This document shows, piece after piece, positions 9,923 through 18,719 of a stretch of 64,000 nucleotides of DNA. How positions within the stretch are numbered: position 1 is the first letter of the stretch; each line of letters starts with the position of its first letter. Under the pieces are notes generated by a model. That model saw only the letters and a program-made list of their open reading frames with translations, was not told the origin of the DNA and did no database searches. Both the position numbers and the translations under genes were made by a program. The DNA is from Sunxiuqinia sp963678245 (GTDB lineage Bacteria; Bacteroidota; Bacteroidia; Bacteroidales; Prolixibacteraceae): assembly GCA_965140765.1 (NCBI GenBank), contig OZ223309.1, forward strand, positions 2,542,001 through 2,606,000, in the 5' to 3' direction.

Positions 9923-11047
9923 TTATTTGATCTCCGATTCTTCGGCTGAGTTAAATATTATTTCACTTTTACCAATATCTTTTGAAGTGGCTAATGCAAT
10001 CCCCCTGTTTCCCAATTTATCCACCGCATTGTAAAAGTGGTAGACAATCCCATCATGCTGAATAACGTAGGCTTTGTGTGCAAACAGATTGTCGTATTCT
10101 TCTGATGGTTCAATCAAATGAGGGCCTTTCCATTCCGTCCAATTCATTAAATCGTACGAACAGGAAAAACTGTTATAAACAACCGTTTTTCCGTCGGGCC
10201 AATAAGCTATGAAATAAAACAACACGTAAATGTCGTCAATTTTTTGAATCACCGCATCTCCGGTGATTCCTTTGTGGTGATTCAAAATTGGCTTCTCACT
10301 AAAGCGTTTCCAGTTTACCATATCGTCCGAAACAGCCATGCTAATGCGTTCAGCTCCGCGGGCAGGGTTGACACTATCGCCGCGGGCATTATAATACATC
10401 ACAAAAGGATGTCCGGTAAGCTTTCCTTTATCTTCAATCATAAAACTTTTATAAATTGTGCTGTTGTCGTACCAGCGGGCATCAGAATCGGTCGGCATCA
10501 TTACCGGCTTGTCTAAACGTTGCCAATCGTGCAAAATGGCAGGATCCTGATCCGTATAAGCCATCCCGATTGAGAGTATGCCTTTTTCGTAGCCGGTAGA
10601 ATTTCCACCAAAATAACTCATCCAATATTTACCATCATATGAATTGATGGAATAATCACCACCCCACTCATAGTCGATTAATGAAGGATAACCGGCTTTT
10701 TGGTTAACATCCCAATCGGTCGTATCAGAAAATTGCATGATTTTACCTTGCTCTTTCCAATGAATCAAATCGTCGCTATTAGCCAAATGGGTTTCATAGC
10801 CACGGCCATCAAAAACAATGTAGGTCATTACCCACTGGTTATTTCTTCTGAAAATAGTCGGGCAATCCATTTTGTACGAATTGCTATGAGGAACCAATAC
10901 CAATCCGTATTTAAAAGGCGTTTTTACTTCCTCGTAAATCGCCTGCATTTTCTCTTCGGAAACGGTTTTAGGCAACTCCTTTTTCGTCGAAGAGCAAGCT
11001 CCCCAAAAGAGACCTGCTAAAATTATAATAACTAATTCTTTTTTCAT
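9923..11047 (-). CDS. Five-bladed beta-propeller glycosidase-like lipoprotein (GH43/GH117/GH130-like)
   Basis: The frame is open from 11095, but that start would overlap the upstream GH78 stop. I prefer ATG 11047 (374 residues), which directly begins a lipoprotein signal (MKKELVIIILAGLFWGAC) and leaves a 37-base gap. The mature protein shows repeating propeller-blade strands: MDCPTIFRRNNQWVMTY, HLANSDDLIHWKEQG, FVMYYNARGDS, AVSDDMVNWKRF, YVLFYFIAYWPDG and SYDLMNWTEW. The recurring S-D-D-x-x-x-W pattern is usual in GH43, GH32, GH117 and GH130-type enzymes. I cannot place it in a numbered CAZy family. In context it should cleave a side-chain sugar of the rhamnose-containing glycan. Confidence 0.7.
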   Translation of the reverse strand: MKKELVIIILAGLFWGACSSTKKELPKTVSEEKMQAIYEEVKTPFKYGLVLVPHSNSYKMDCPTIFRRNNQWVMTYIVFDGRGYETHLANSDDLIHWKEQGKIMQFSDTTDWDVNQKAGYPSLIDYEWGGDYSINSYDGKYWMSYFGGNSTGYEKGILSIGMAYTDQDPAILHDWQRLDKPVMMPTDSDARWYDNSTIYKSFMIEDKGKLTGHPFVMYYNARGDSVNPARGAERISMAVSDDMVNWKRFSEKPILNHHKGITGDAVIQKIDDIYVLFYFIAYWPDGKTVVYNSFSCSYDLMNWTEWKGPHLIEPSEEYDNLFAHKAYVIQHDGIVYHFYNAVDKLGNRGIALATSKDIGKSEIIFNSAEESEIK

Positions 11048-11084
11048 TCCTGTATTCTTGTATATCCGTTTTACTTTAAAAGTC

Positions 11085-13883
11085 CTATTTGCCATGCTGA
11101 ACCGTAAACTTATAAACGCCGGAACCGGTTTCGTAGATCATTCGATCCCCTTCTTCTCCCAAATATTTATAGGTCGGTTCGTTTCCAGCAACATCGCTTC
11201 CATTGTTTACTTTTACTTCGCCATTGAATGGCAGGTAAATTTTCGCGGTTGTATTGAAAGGAATTTCAACATTCAAGATAAGATGATCGGCTTTTTTCTC
11301 CCAATCGCTTTGAATTGTTCCGTAGGGAGACTCATACGAAGCCTTCACAAAATCAATATCTTCAACGATCTCAGGATAAATCACAACGTGCTTGTAGCCC
11401 ACCGATTGATCATTCTGCTGAATTCCGCCCAGTCCTTTGTAAAACCATTCCATAAGATGACCCAGCATCAAGTGGTTCATCGATTTTGAAGGCAGAGACA
11501 TCCATGATTCAGTCAGAGAAGTTGCTCCCTTTTCCAACTGGTAGCCATATCCGGGAACATCATCACGGTTATTCATCTCGAAAAGCAATTCCGAAGCTCC
11601 ATATTTAGTTAAAGCATCTACTAAATAATGAAAACCAATATCTCCCGCAGTAATCTCGTTATTATTCGAATGAATTGAATCGATCAGGTTTTGCAACACC
11701 TGCTGCTCATCTCCTGCAGGTACCATCCCCAGGCTTAAAGGCATGGCCATGGCTGTTTGACTTCCTGTTGAATAAAGCTTCTTTTTGGCCTTGTAAAATC
11801 TTTGATTGAAAGCTTCTTTAATTTTTTCAGCCAGCGAATGATACTTTTTCGCTTCTTCGTTTTTATTGAGTACTTCGGCCATTTGAGCCATTTGCCTTGC
11901 CGCATAAAAATAGGTTGCCGTAGCCACCAGTGACACCGGTGTAAGCTGCGCAAACCCCGGAGGATTTGACCCAATATCATACCAGTCACCTAGTCCGTGC
12001 GACAAGGTATAGTCAGATGACTTGCTCTCCAGATAGCTCATGTAATCTTCCATCATTGGCCAGGCATCTTTCATAACCGACGGATCTGCATACCACTTGT
12101 AGATTTTCCATGGAACAACAACAGAAGCAACACCCCAGCTGGGAGAATCGCTAAAATCGGTATCGTAATAATCGAAATTAACGTATTCGGGAACAATATT
12201 GGGGACCAGACCAGCTTCGGTCTGTGCATCCTTCATATTTCGAATCAAGCTTTTATACAAATGATAAATATTGAAATTGAAATGCACGCTCTCTCCCATC
12301 AGGTAAGTCTGCTCGATCCAGCCAAGCTTTTCGCGTGTGGGGCAGTCGGTCGAAACGCTTTGTGAATTGCTTTTAATAGCCCAATTTATCAAGTCGAAAG
12401 TTTGATTCATCAACTCGTTGGAACACTCAAACTGTCCGGTTTGGGGCATTGAGTTGCGGGTATGCAAAGATTTTAGTTCTATAATCTCAGGCAAATTACC
12501 GGCTTCATTTTCATCGTTTTCAGGTGATGCCCCGGTAACCTGCACATAGCGGAAGCCATAATAGGTGAAACGCGGCTGCCAGCTTTCTGCATCGCCACCT
12601 TTCAGGGTATATGCATAAAAATAGGGCGAACCGGAACCTCGCTGATCAATAAAGCCATCTTCCTTTAAAACTTCACCCGACCAAAGCTGCACTTGCTGAC
12701 CTTTTTCTCCTTTTATTTTTAACGAAACAATACCGGATGCATTTTGCCCGAAATCGTAAATCCAAACACTATCGTTTATTTGACTTACAGCAATCGGATC
12801 AAAGGTCTCCATTATCCGAATCGGATGGTTATTATCAGCAGTCAGTTTGCCTGATGGCGCTTTCACTACCTGCACCGGCTTCCAGTCTACGGCATCAAAA
12901 CCTGCCAGATTCCAGCCATTTTCTGCCAAGCGGGCATCGTAATCTTCGCCACCATAAATACTCGAGAAAGTAATTGCCGACGGCTTAGTCAACCAGCTTT
13001 TGTCCGAAACAATCGTTTGTGTTTCTCCATTTGTATAGTTGATCAACAACTTACAGATCATCTTTGGAAAGCCATAAGCGATAACCAGTTTTCGGTAACG
13101 CTCGCGGTTGTTATATAAAAAGCCATTGCCAACAATCACACCGATAGCATTTCCACCCTGATTAAGCTGCGAACTGACATCGTAAGTATTGTAAAGTACC
13201 GTCTCATCATAATGACTCCAACCGGGTGTCAAAAAATCGTTGACTACTTTATCTCCATTAATTGAAGCTTCGTATTGCCCCAGTCCTGAAATAAATAAAG
13301 TAGCTGATTCTATTTCGTTCGTCAGGTCAAACCCCTTCCGAAATAAAGGAACAACAGCCCTTTCTTCCACTTTATTTTTCGAAAGACTTCCATAACCTGT
13401 TACTCCTTCAACCACACGTTTTGATGAGTCCATCTCTTCAAAGCCAATCCACTGAGCATTTTCCCAATCAGAATCGGATAGCAAGCCCATTTGCCAACTA
13501 GCGATCTCACTCCAATTGGATTCGTTGCCGTGATTGTCCCAAACCTTGACCTTCCAATAGTATTTTTTTGCTGACTTGAGCTGTTCTCCAGCGTAAGAAA
13601 CATTTATAGATTGATTGGATTGCTGCTTGCCCGAATCCCATAAATTTCCAGCATTATTATCAAGTTGCTCGCGACTATCTGCAACTAAAATCTGATAAGC
13701 AGACTGACTAGCCCCGTTCAGTTGTGATTCAACCACCCAACTGAGTACTGGATGTTTTGACTCAATCCCAGTCGGATGCTCCACCTTATTGCAAAGAATA
13801 GCTGCGACTTTAAGTTTGGCATGCTCTTTACTGCAACTATAAAAAATGCTAAATATGAGCAAAATAAGAATTAGGCGTTTCAT
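11085..13883 (-). CDS. GH78 alpha-L-rhamnosidase, lipoprotein
   Basis: This 932-residue protein is the first gene of the operon. It starts with a lipoprotein signal (IFYSC, Cys 17), then an N-terminal beta domain, the Bac_rhamnosid_N domain (about 180-345, with YGGEDYDAR), a beta-sandwich, the (alpha/alpha)6 barrel (about 485-835) and a C-terminal beta domain. Conserved acidic residues of GH78 are visible as D513 and E518 in TDCPTREKLGW and E792 in TESWMSLP, corresponding to the family's catalytic acid and base region. It removes alpha-linked L-rhamnose by inversion, outside the cytoplasm. With the GH106 enzyme it gives the operon two rhamnosidase types, which points to a branched rhamnose-containing polysaccharide. 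Confidence 0.93.
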   Translation of the reverse strand: MKRLILILLIFSIFYSCSKEHAKLKVAAILCNKVEHPTGIESKHPVLSWVVESQLNGASQSAYQILVADSREQLDNNAGNLWDSGKQQSNQSINVSYAGEQLKSAKKYYWKVKVWDNHGNESNWSEIASWQMGLLSDSDWENAQWIGFEEMDSSKRVVEGVTGYGSLSKNKVEERAVVPLFRKGFDLTNEIESATLFISGLGQYEASINGDKVVNDFLTPGWSHYDETVLYNTYDVSSQLNQGGNAIGVIVGNGFLYNNRERYRKLVIAYGFPKMICKLLINYTNGETQTIVSDKSWLTKPSAITFSSIYGGEDYDARLAENGWNLAGFDAVDWKPVQVVKAPSGKLTADNNHPIRIMETFDPIAVSQINDSVWIYDFGQNASGIVSLKIKGEKGQQVQLWSGEVLKEDGFIDQRGSGSPYFYAYTLKGGDAESWQPRFTYYGFRYVQVTGASPENDENEAGNLPEIIELKSLHTRNSMPQTGQFECSNELMNQTFDLINWAIKSNSQSVSTDCPTREKLGWIEQTYLMGESVHFNFNIYHLYKSLIRNMKDAQTEAGLVPNIVPEYVNFDYYDTDFSDSPSWGVASVVVPWKIYKWYADPSVMKDAWPMMEDYMSYLESKSSDYTLSHGLGDWYDIGSNPPGFAQLTPVSLVATATYFYAARQMAQMAEVLNKNEEAKKYHSLAEKIKEAFNQRFYKAKKKLYSTGSQTAMAMPLSLGMVPAGDEQQVLQNLIDSIHSNNNEITAGDIGFHYLVDALTKYGASELLFEMNNRDDVPGYGYQLEKGATSLTESWMSLPSKSMNHLMLGHLMEWFYKGLGGIQQNDQSVGYKHVVIYPEIVEDIDFVKASYESPYGTIQSDWEKKADHLILNVEIPFNTTAKIYLPFNGEVKVNNGSDVAGNEPTYKYLGEEGDRMIYETGSGVYKFTVQHGK

Positions 13884-14340
13884 TGGTTTGTTTTTATTAT
13901 CAACCTCGGTTTTTAAGTGAACCTATCATTAAAACAGTTCTATTTCTATCATGACTCTCAAGTGATATAAATAACTCCTTGAAACCTCAAACAAATAACA
14001 ATAACATCAAAAAGAGAACCTCCAGTTGAAAAGCATGCCACACAGCCGTGATATTCATTTCAGATAATCTCCTAACTTTTAATCGATTAATGATAACGTT
14101 TACATTTTCTATATTGCTGTTTTAATGGACTTTAATATTACAAAAATTACCAGATATTTGAAAACGTTATAACAACATCAAGTTATAAAATTCAATCTCC
14201 AACTCCATCCTGAAATATTAAAACACTATCCTTCAAATAGATAGACTCCGAAAATATCTCAAGGCGCAATTATGGGTTGTCTTATTCCTGTTTCAAGCCC
14301 AAATAACAGGTTAAAAATAGGAGTAGTTTTTCAAAAAAGT
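13884..14340. other. Gene-free region upstream of the glycoside-hydrolase operon
   Basis: This 457-base AT-rich stretch separates the GH78 start from the end of a decayed SGNH-hydrolase gene. It holds the likely operon promoter and a LacI-type operator candidate at 14091-14104, described separately. A second, weaker AACGTT-centred site is at 14160-14173. No clear TAnnTTTG promoter box was found close to the GH78 start, so I do not mark a promoter here. Confidence 0.6.
14079..14104. promoter_or_regulatory. Candidate LacI-family operator plus adjacent palindrome
   Basis: The 14 bases at 14091-14104 (TGATAACGTTTACA) match 9 of the 10 fixed positions of the LacI/GalR-type operator consensus TGNAANCGNTTNCA, centred on CG. 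Directly beside it, 14079-14090 is a perfect 12-base palindrome (TTAATCGATTAA). The site is about 208 bases upstream of the GH78 start codon. A LacI-family sugar-responsive repressor or activator may bind here, but no such regulator gene is in the window. Confidence 0.4.
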
Positions 14341-14885
14341 TTAGCTCGAACTTACTTGCTTTATCCATTCCCGGGCCACTAGCTCGTGTCCAAAAACAGT
14401 TGGATGAACACCATCCCAAACCCAGTAGTCAATCGGGGCTAAACCTGCTGCCAGTTCAAAACCTGAGCGAAATCAACAACTACAGCAGCAAACTCTTTGG
14501 CAATTTTTCCAACAATTTCAGCGCGTGTCAATGTTTCACTCTTCCACCACTCCCAATTTTCCTTTCAGGCACCAACAGGAAAAACAAACGGAATACCCAA
14601 TACAAAAAGGATATCAGGATTGGCTTGTTTTGACAGAGTCAATAATTTTCGGTAGCTCTCTTCAAATTCACCTAAATCCTTGGCACTGGGATTTTTTTCA
14701 ACAACTGCAGCAACGTCATTAATTCCGACTAAAAGACTAAGCACATGGGGCTTGAGATCCAGCGTATCTTCCTTCCTACCAACGCTTCTCCAAATCAAGG
14801 ACCTTATCGCCGCTAATTCCTCTGTTATAATATGGTTCTCTATATTAACGGTGAACCGATTGAAGCCAAGCACACAAGAGGACAT
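14341..14885 (-). pseudogene. Decayed SGNH/GDSL-type hydrolase
   Basis: Read on the minus strand, three frames together spell a typical SGNH hydrolase. PYYNRGISGDKVLDLEKRW starts at about 14835, then a frame change near 14776-14780 leads to KEDTLDLKP and the block III motif LLVGINDV. An in-frame TGA stands at 14565-14567 after GIPFVFPVGA. A second frame change near 14450-14462 leads to the block V motif WVWDGVHPTVFGHELVAREW and a stop at 14341. The N-terminal GDS block was not found. Three independent lesions and a missing start indicate a dead gene. Intact relatives are esterases or acetylhydrolases that often sit in polysaccharide loci, so it probably once belonged to the neighbouring operon. 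Confidence 0.82.
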
Positions 14886-15164
14886 GTTACCCTGTATAGA
14901 TAATATGGGAATCTTGTAACTTTTCGGTTGCCGATGAAAATAAGGGAAGAAAACATGCTCAATAACAAGGATAAAGTAGTTCTATTTTACAGCCCAGTTT
15001 TATTTTCTGCTCAATTAAATAAAATAGATGCTGCAACCTCAATTGAGTCTAACTTTGCTCCGATTCTGCTTTCTGTTAATCTTTCAGCAGAACAATGTTT
15101 GAGGGTGACGGAGATTCTCTGCAATTCGTCATCAATGTAGCCTATCCGGAAGAAAGTAAATAGC

Positions 15165-17063
15165 TTAAGGCTTGCCTTTAACAACTGGAATTGAAAACCT
15201 AAATATTGCCCCTTTTCCTTCCTCGCTCTCAACCCAAATAACACCCTTGTTCTTTTCGATAAATTCGCGACATATCACCAATCCCAAACCACTGCCAGTT
15301 TCACCCGAAGTTCCTGCCGACGTTGAATAGTTCTGACTATCAAAAATATCGCGCTGAACTTCCTCTGTCATTCCGACCCCTTGATCGCACACTGAAAATT
15401 GAATATTTCCACCAATCTTTTTACCTTCTATACGAATAACAGTTTCAGGATAAGAAAACTTGATCGCATTAAAAACTAAGTTACGAATGACTGTTGCAAT
15501 CATGTCTTTATCACCATAAATCATTAATTCGTCATCCATGTTGACTTCAACAACCTGAGATTTCTCCAATAAATTTGGGGCTGCCAAACTTAAAATACTA
15601 TCAACAACTTCCTTTAGTTTAAAATTGGTTTTGTATACTTTGATCATATTGGTCTGCGACCGCGTCCAGTGTAGCAGGTTCTCCAATAGTGAGAATCCTT
15701 GCTCGGTTGCATTATTTAAGTCGATAATAATCCGTTTGAGATCATCTCGACTAAAGGAATCAAATTGTTCGCGCAATAAACTGGTAAAACTAATTAAGGC
15801 ATTAAACGGATTTCTCAGGTCATGAGCTATAATGGAGAAAAAGCGGTCCTTTGACAAATTTAGTTTTTTCAGCTCCTGTGTTTTCACATGTAACTCCCGA
15901 GCTAACGCTCTTTCTTTTCGTAGCAGGAAAAACAAGACGGACAGAAAAATAACAACCAGCAAAATAGTTAAATACAAATAGTTTTGAACACTTTTTGAGT
16001 TTACCAAGAGTTTTTCCTGCCGTTCATTCTTCTTTTGAAGCTCCAATATTTCACGTTGTTTTCTTTCGAACTGATATTGGGTTTCCAGCTTTCGGATTTT
16101 AAGTTGTTGTTTCTCGCCTATTAAACTGTCATATACCGTATTGTATTGATCGTAGTACTTAAAAGCATTTTTGTAATCTCCAATCTCTTCGTAATAAACA
16201 GAAAGGTTGCCGTAAATATCACCAGTAAAATCATACATATTCAATTCAGACGCTATTTTTAATGCAGCCTTAAAATTCATCAACGATTTCGGGTAATTTT
16301 TAAGATCGAGATAAACTAAGCCAATATTGTTTTTTGCAATGGCAACCCCTGACCGATCTCCGGATTCTTGATACAATTCCAAAGCTTGTAAATAATAATT
16401 CAAACCTTCATCGTAGTTTTTAAGATCGTATTCAAGTGTTCCCAAATTATTAACAACATTCACCATCGAAAGACTGTCATTCAGATCCTTCGCTAGCTCA
16501 AAAGCCAAGTTATTATATTTCCTTGACCGCTCGTATTGTTTGAGATTCTGATAACTGATTCCCAAATTGATGTATGAAAAAACCAATCCCTTCTTGTTAT
16601 TCGCTATACTATCTATAAGATATGACTCACGGTAAAATTCAAGAGCGCGCTCGAAATCTTCCAGCTCATCAAAAATCATCCCCAAGTTATTATAAACCAT
16701 TGATTCTTGTCTTACATTCGGCTCGCGATCCAGTATATTTAGTGCCTTATAAAAATAATTGGTACTGCTTTCGTAATTTCCAATATTAAAATCAGCCAAC
16801 CCCAAATAATTGTAGATTTTCACCTGTAGTGAATCATTTTCAGCTAATTCCGCACTATCCAACGCTTCATTCAGACAAGTAACCACAAAGTCATAATTGA
16901 TAATGGAATCAAGATATTGATCACTAAAATCAAGCAATGCATCTACCCTGTTTTTTTCGCCCGCTGCTATAACTGTTTTCAGAGAATCTTCGTTAACAGA
17001 ATACCCACTCAAAATCCCTCCTCCAACAAAAAACAGAAATAATAGAATCAATATAAATTTCAT
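15165..17063 (-). CDS. TPR-containing sensor histidine kinase
   Basis: The frame is open from 17144, but I choose ATG 17063 because it begins a clean signal/anchor segment (MKFILILLFLFFVGGG) and because a TATATTTG promoter box sits at 17094-17101, inside the longer version. The 632-residue protein has an exported region of about seven TPR units (about 65-340), a coiled coil, one membrane helix (NYLYLTILLVVIFLSVLFFL), a phospho-acceptor His in FSIIAHDLRNPFNAL and a HATPase domain with VFNAIKFS, DQGVGM and GSGLGL. It has no receiver or DNA-binding domain and no response-regulator neighbour. Such kinases sense through the TPR region; the ligand and partner are unknown. Confidence 0.88.
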   Translation of the reverse strand: MKFILILLFLFFVGGGILSGYSVNEDSLKTVIAAGEKNRVDALLDFSDQYLDSIINYDFVVTCLNEALDSAELAENDSLQVKIYNYLGLADFNIGNYESSTNYFYKALNILDREPNVRQESMVYNNLGMIFDELEDFERALEFYRESYLIDSIANNKKGLVFSYINLGISYQNLKQYERSRKYNNLAFELAKDLNDSLSMVNVVNNLGTLEYDLKNYDEGLNYYLQALELYQESGDRSGVAIAKNNIGLVYLDLKNYPKSLMNFKAALKIASELNMYDFTGDIYGNLSVYYEEIGDYKNAFKYYDQYNTVYDSLIGEKQQLKIRKLETQYQFERKQREILELQKKNERQEKLLVNSKSVQNYLYLTILLVVIFLSVLFFLLRKERALARELHVKTQELKKLNLSKDRFFSIIAHDLRNPFNALISFTSLLREQFDSFSRDDLKRIIIDLNNATEQGFSLLENLLHWTRSQTNMIKVYKTNFKLKEVVDSILSLAAPNLLEKSQVVEVNMDDELMIYGDKDMIATVIRNLVFNAIKFSYPETVIRIEGKKIGGNIQFSVCDQGVGMTEEVQRDIFDSQNYSTSAGTSGETGSGLGLVICREFIEKNKGVIWVESEEGKGAIFRFSIPVVKGKP

Positions 17064-17093
17064 AATGAACTTCAGATTAGCCCAACTCCGCTG

Positions 17094-17101
17094 CAAATAT
17101 A
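17094..17101 (-). promoter_or_regulatory. -7 promoter box of the TPR histidine kinase
   Basis: On the minus strand this reads TATATTTG, a perfect match to the Bacteroidota TAnnTTTG element. Transcription would begin near 17087, about 24 bases before ATG 17063. No clear TTG element was found 17-20 bases upstream. Confidence 0.45.
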
Positions 17102-17218
17102 AGATAAAAGAATATAGAATCTTAGAAATTGAAAGTTGAAACATAGTATGGAAAAAAATGTGTAACTAAAAAAAAGTTTCGTCATGTCTCAAGATCTTAT
17201 TCAACAGTCCAAATTTCT

Positions 17219-17248
17219 TTGAATTACAGGAGATTATCCGTAATTCTG
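17219..17248 (+). promoter_or_regulatory. Promoter of rocD
   Basis: TTG at 17219-17221 is followed after 19 bases by TAATTCTG at 17241-17248, seven of eight positions of TAnnTTTG. The predicted start of transcription is near 17255, giving a leader of about 25 bases. Confidence 0.5.
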
Positions 17249-17279
17249 TTATGGAAATAACCCATTAATTATTACGATT

Positions 17280-18503
17280 ATGAAAACTCGTCTTGCTCAA
17301 TCCTTCATTGATCGTGAAGCACGTTATGGAGCCCACAATTATCACCCACTACCTGTAGTGTTGGAACGCGGCGAAGGTATTTATGTATGGGATGTTGACG
17401 GCAACCGATACCTGGATTTTCTGGCCGCTTACTCAGCAGTTAACCAAGGACATTGTCACCCAAAAATTGTTGAAGCACTCACCCAACAAGCACAAAAACT
17501 AGCTTTAACCTCACGGGCTTTTTACAACGATGTGTTAGGCGAATGGGAAGAATACATGTGTAAGCTCTTCGGTTACGATAAAATGCTACCGATGAATTCC
17601 GGAGCCGAAGCCGATGAAACCGCACTGAAACTTGTTCGAAAGTGGGCTTATAAAGTGAAAGGAGTCCCAAAAAGCGAAGCTAAAATTGTAGTCTGCAATG
17701 GAAATTTCCACGGGCGAACAATCACTATTATCTCCATGTCTTCTGATCCCGATGCTTATAGTGATTACGGACCGTACACTCCGGGCTTTATCAACATTCC
17801 CTACAACGACACTGAAGCACTTGAACAAGCTCTGCAAGATCGGAATGTTGCCGGATTCTTAGTTGAACCTATTCAGGCTGAAGCTGGCGTTTACGTTCCA
17901 GCAGATGGTTTCTTAAAAAAAGCGGCTGATTTGTGCAAAAAACACAATGTTTTGTTTGTGGCCGATGAAGTACAAACAGGCTTAGCGAGAACAGGCCGCA
18001 TGCTGGCCTGCGACCATGAAAATGTTCGACCCGATATCTTAATACTCGGAAAAGCTATCTCCGGCGGTATGTTTCCGGTATCCTGCGTGCTGGCTGATGA
18101 CGAGATCATGCTCACCATTAAACCCGGGGAACATGGCTCAACCTATGGAGGCAACCCGATTGCCGGGAAAGTAGCCATAGCAGCATTGAATGTTATCCAG
18201 GATGAAAAGCTAGCTGAAAATGCAGAAAAAATGGGACAACTTTTTCGAAATGAGATGCAAGCGGTTGATTCGGAAATGATTGAAATCGTTCGAGGGAAAG
18301 GACTACTCAACGCCATCGCCATAAAACCGGTGAAAGGCAAAACAGCCTGGGATGTGTGCTTGGCGATGAAAGAAAATGGATTATTGGCCAAACCGACCCA
18401 CGAACATATTATCCGGTTTACCCCGCCTTTAATTATTAACGAAGCTCAAATGATGGAGGCCATCAATCGGATTAAAGAGACATTTAACACTTTTGGGTTT
18501 TAG
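17280..18503 (+). CDS. rocD: Ornithine--oxo-acid transaminase
   Basis: This 407-residue class III PLP aminotransferase has the normal length for ornithine delta-aminotransferase. The N-terminal segment FIDREARYGAHNYHPLPVVL is characteristic of RocD and separates it from acetylornithine and GABA transaminases. The PLP lysine is K258 in ILGKAISGG, with DEVQTGLARTG before it and GSTYGGNP after it. It converts ornithine and 2-oxoglutarate to glutamate semialdehyde and glutamate in the cytoplasm, linking arginine breakdown to proline and glutamate. It is a single-gene unit with its own promoter. A hairpin follows at 18514-18551 but has no T-run. Confidence 0.93.
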   Translation: MKTRLAQSFIDREARYGAHNYHPLPVVLERGEGIYVWDVDGNRYLDFLAAYSAVNQGHCHPKIVEALTQQAQKLALTSRAFYNDVLGEWEEYMCKLFGYDKMLPMNSGAEADETALKLVRKWAYKVKGVPKSEAKIVVCNGNFHGRTITIISMSSDPDAYSDYGPYTPGFINIPYNDTEALEQALQDRNVAGFLVEPIQAEAGVYVPADGFLKKAADLCKKHNVLFVADEVQTGLARTGRMLACDHENVRPDILILGKAISGGMFPVSCVLADDEIMLTIKPGEHGSTYGGNPIAGKVAIAALNVIQDEKLAENAEKMGQLFRNEMQAVDSEMIEIVRGKGLLNAIAIKPVKGKTAWDVCLAMKENGLLAKPTHEHIIRFTPPLIINEAQMMEAINRIKETFNTFGF

Positions 18504-18552
18504 AATGCCACAGAAGGTGAATGGAGCCGGAAATCTGGTTCCTTTCACCTTA

Positions 18553-18591
18553 ACAAAAATGAGGACTAACATTCCTTGTTAATCCTCATTC
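18553..18591 (-). terminator. Terminator for the small Lys-rich gene
   Basis: On the minus strand a 13-base stem with one mismatch (AATGAGGATTAAC pairing with GTTAGTCCTCATT) is followed by TTTTTG. It lies 27 bases beyond the stop at 18618 and supports transcription of that small gene. Confidence 0.6.
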
Positions 18592-18617
18592 ATCGAGTTA
18601 TTCTTACTCAAAACGAC

Positions 18618-18719
18618 CTATCGTTTTGCCTTTTTCTCTCTCTTTTCTGCCTTCTTTTCTTTTGGAGTCTTCAGAGGCTCCTTTTTTGCAGTCTTTTTAG
18701 CGTCACGTGATTTTGCCAT
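18618..18719 (-). CDS. Lys-rich 33-residue protein of unknown function
   Basis: ATG at 18717-18719 opens a 33-codon frame ending in TAG at 18618-18620. About 15 of the residues are Lys (MAKSRDAKKTAKKEP at the start, then KEKKAEKREKKAKR at the end), so the product is very basic and probably unstructured or helical. I recall similar small Lys-rich proteins in Bacteroidota, without a known function. Nucleic-acid or ribosome binding would fit its charge but is a guess. It has its own terminator and sits alone between rocD (convergent) and the M64 peptidase gene. Confidence 0.55.
   Translation of the reverse strand: MAKSRDAKKTAKKEPLKTPKEKKAEKREKKAKR

Noticed and set aside
11048..11095. Extended start of the propeller glycosidase that overlaps the GH78 stop codon.
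   Set aside because: The extra 16 residues precede a complete lipoprotein signal that begins at the internal ATG.
13884..14078. A TTATTTGTTTG stretch on the minus strand as the -7 box of the glycan operon.
   Set aside because: It does not fit TAnnTTTG and has no TTG element at the right distance.
14928..15140. A 70-codon plus-strand frame between the dead hydrolase and the kinase gene.
   Set aside because: It has no recognisable motif, no promoter and no neighbour on that strand; the region looks like non-coding or decayed DNA.
18514..18551. Hairpin AAGGTGAA/TTCACCTT just after rocD as a terminator.
   Set aside because: No T-run follows on either strand, so it may only stabilise the transcript end.
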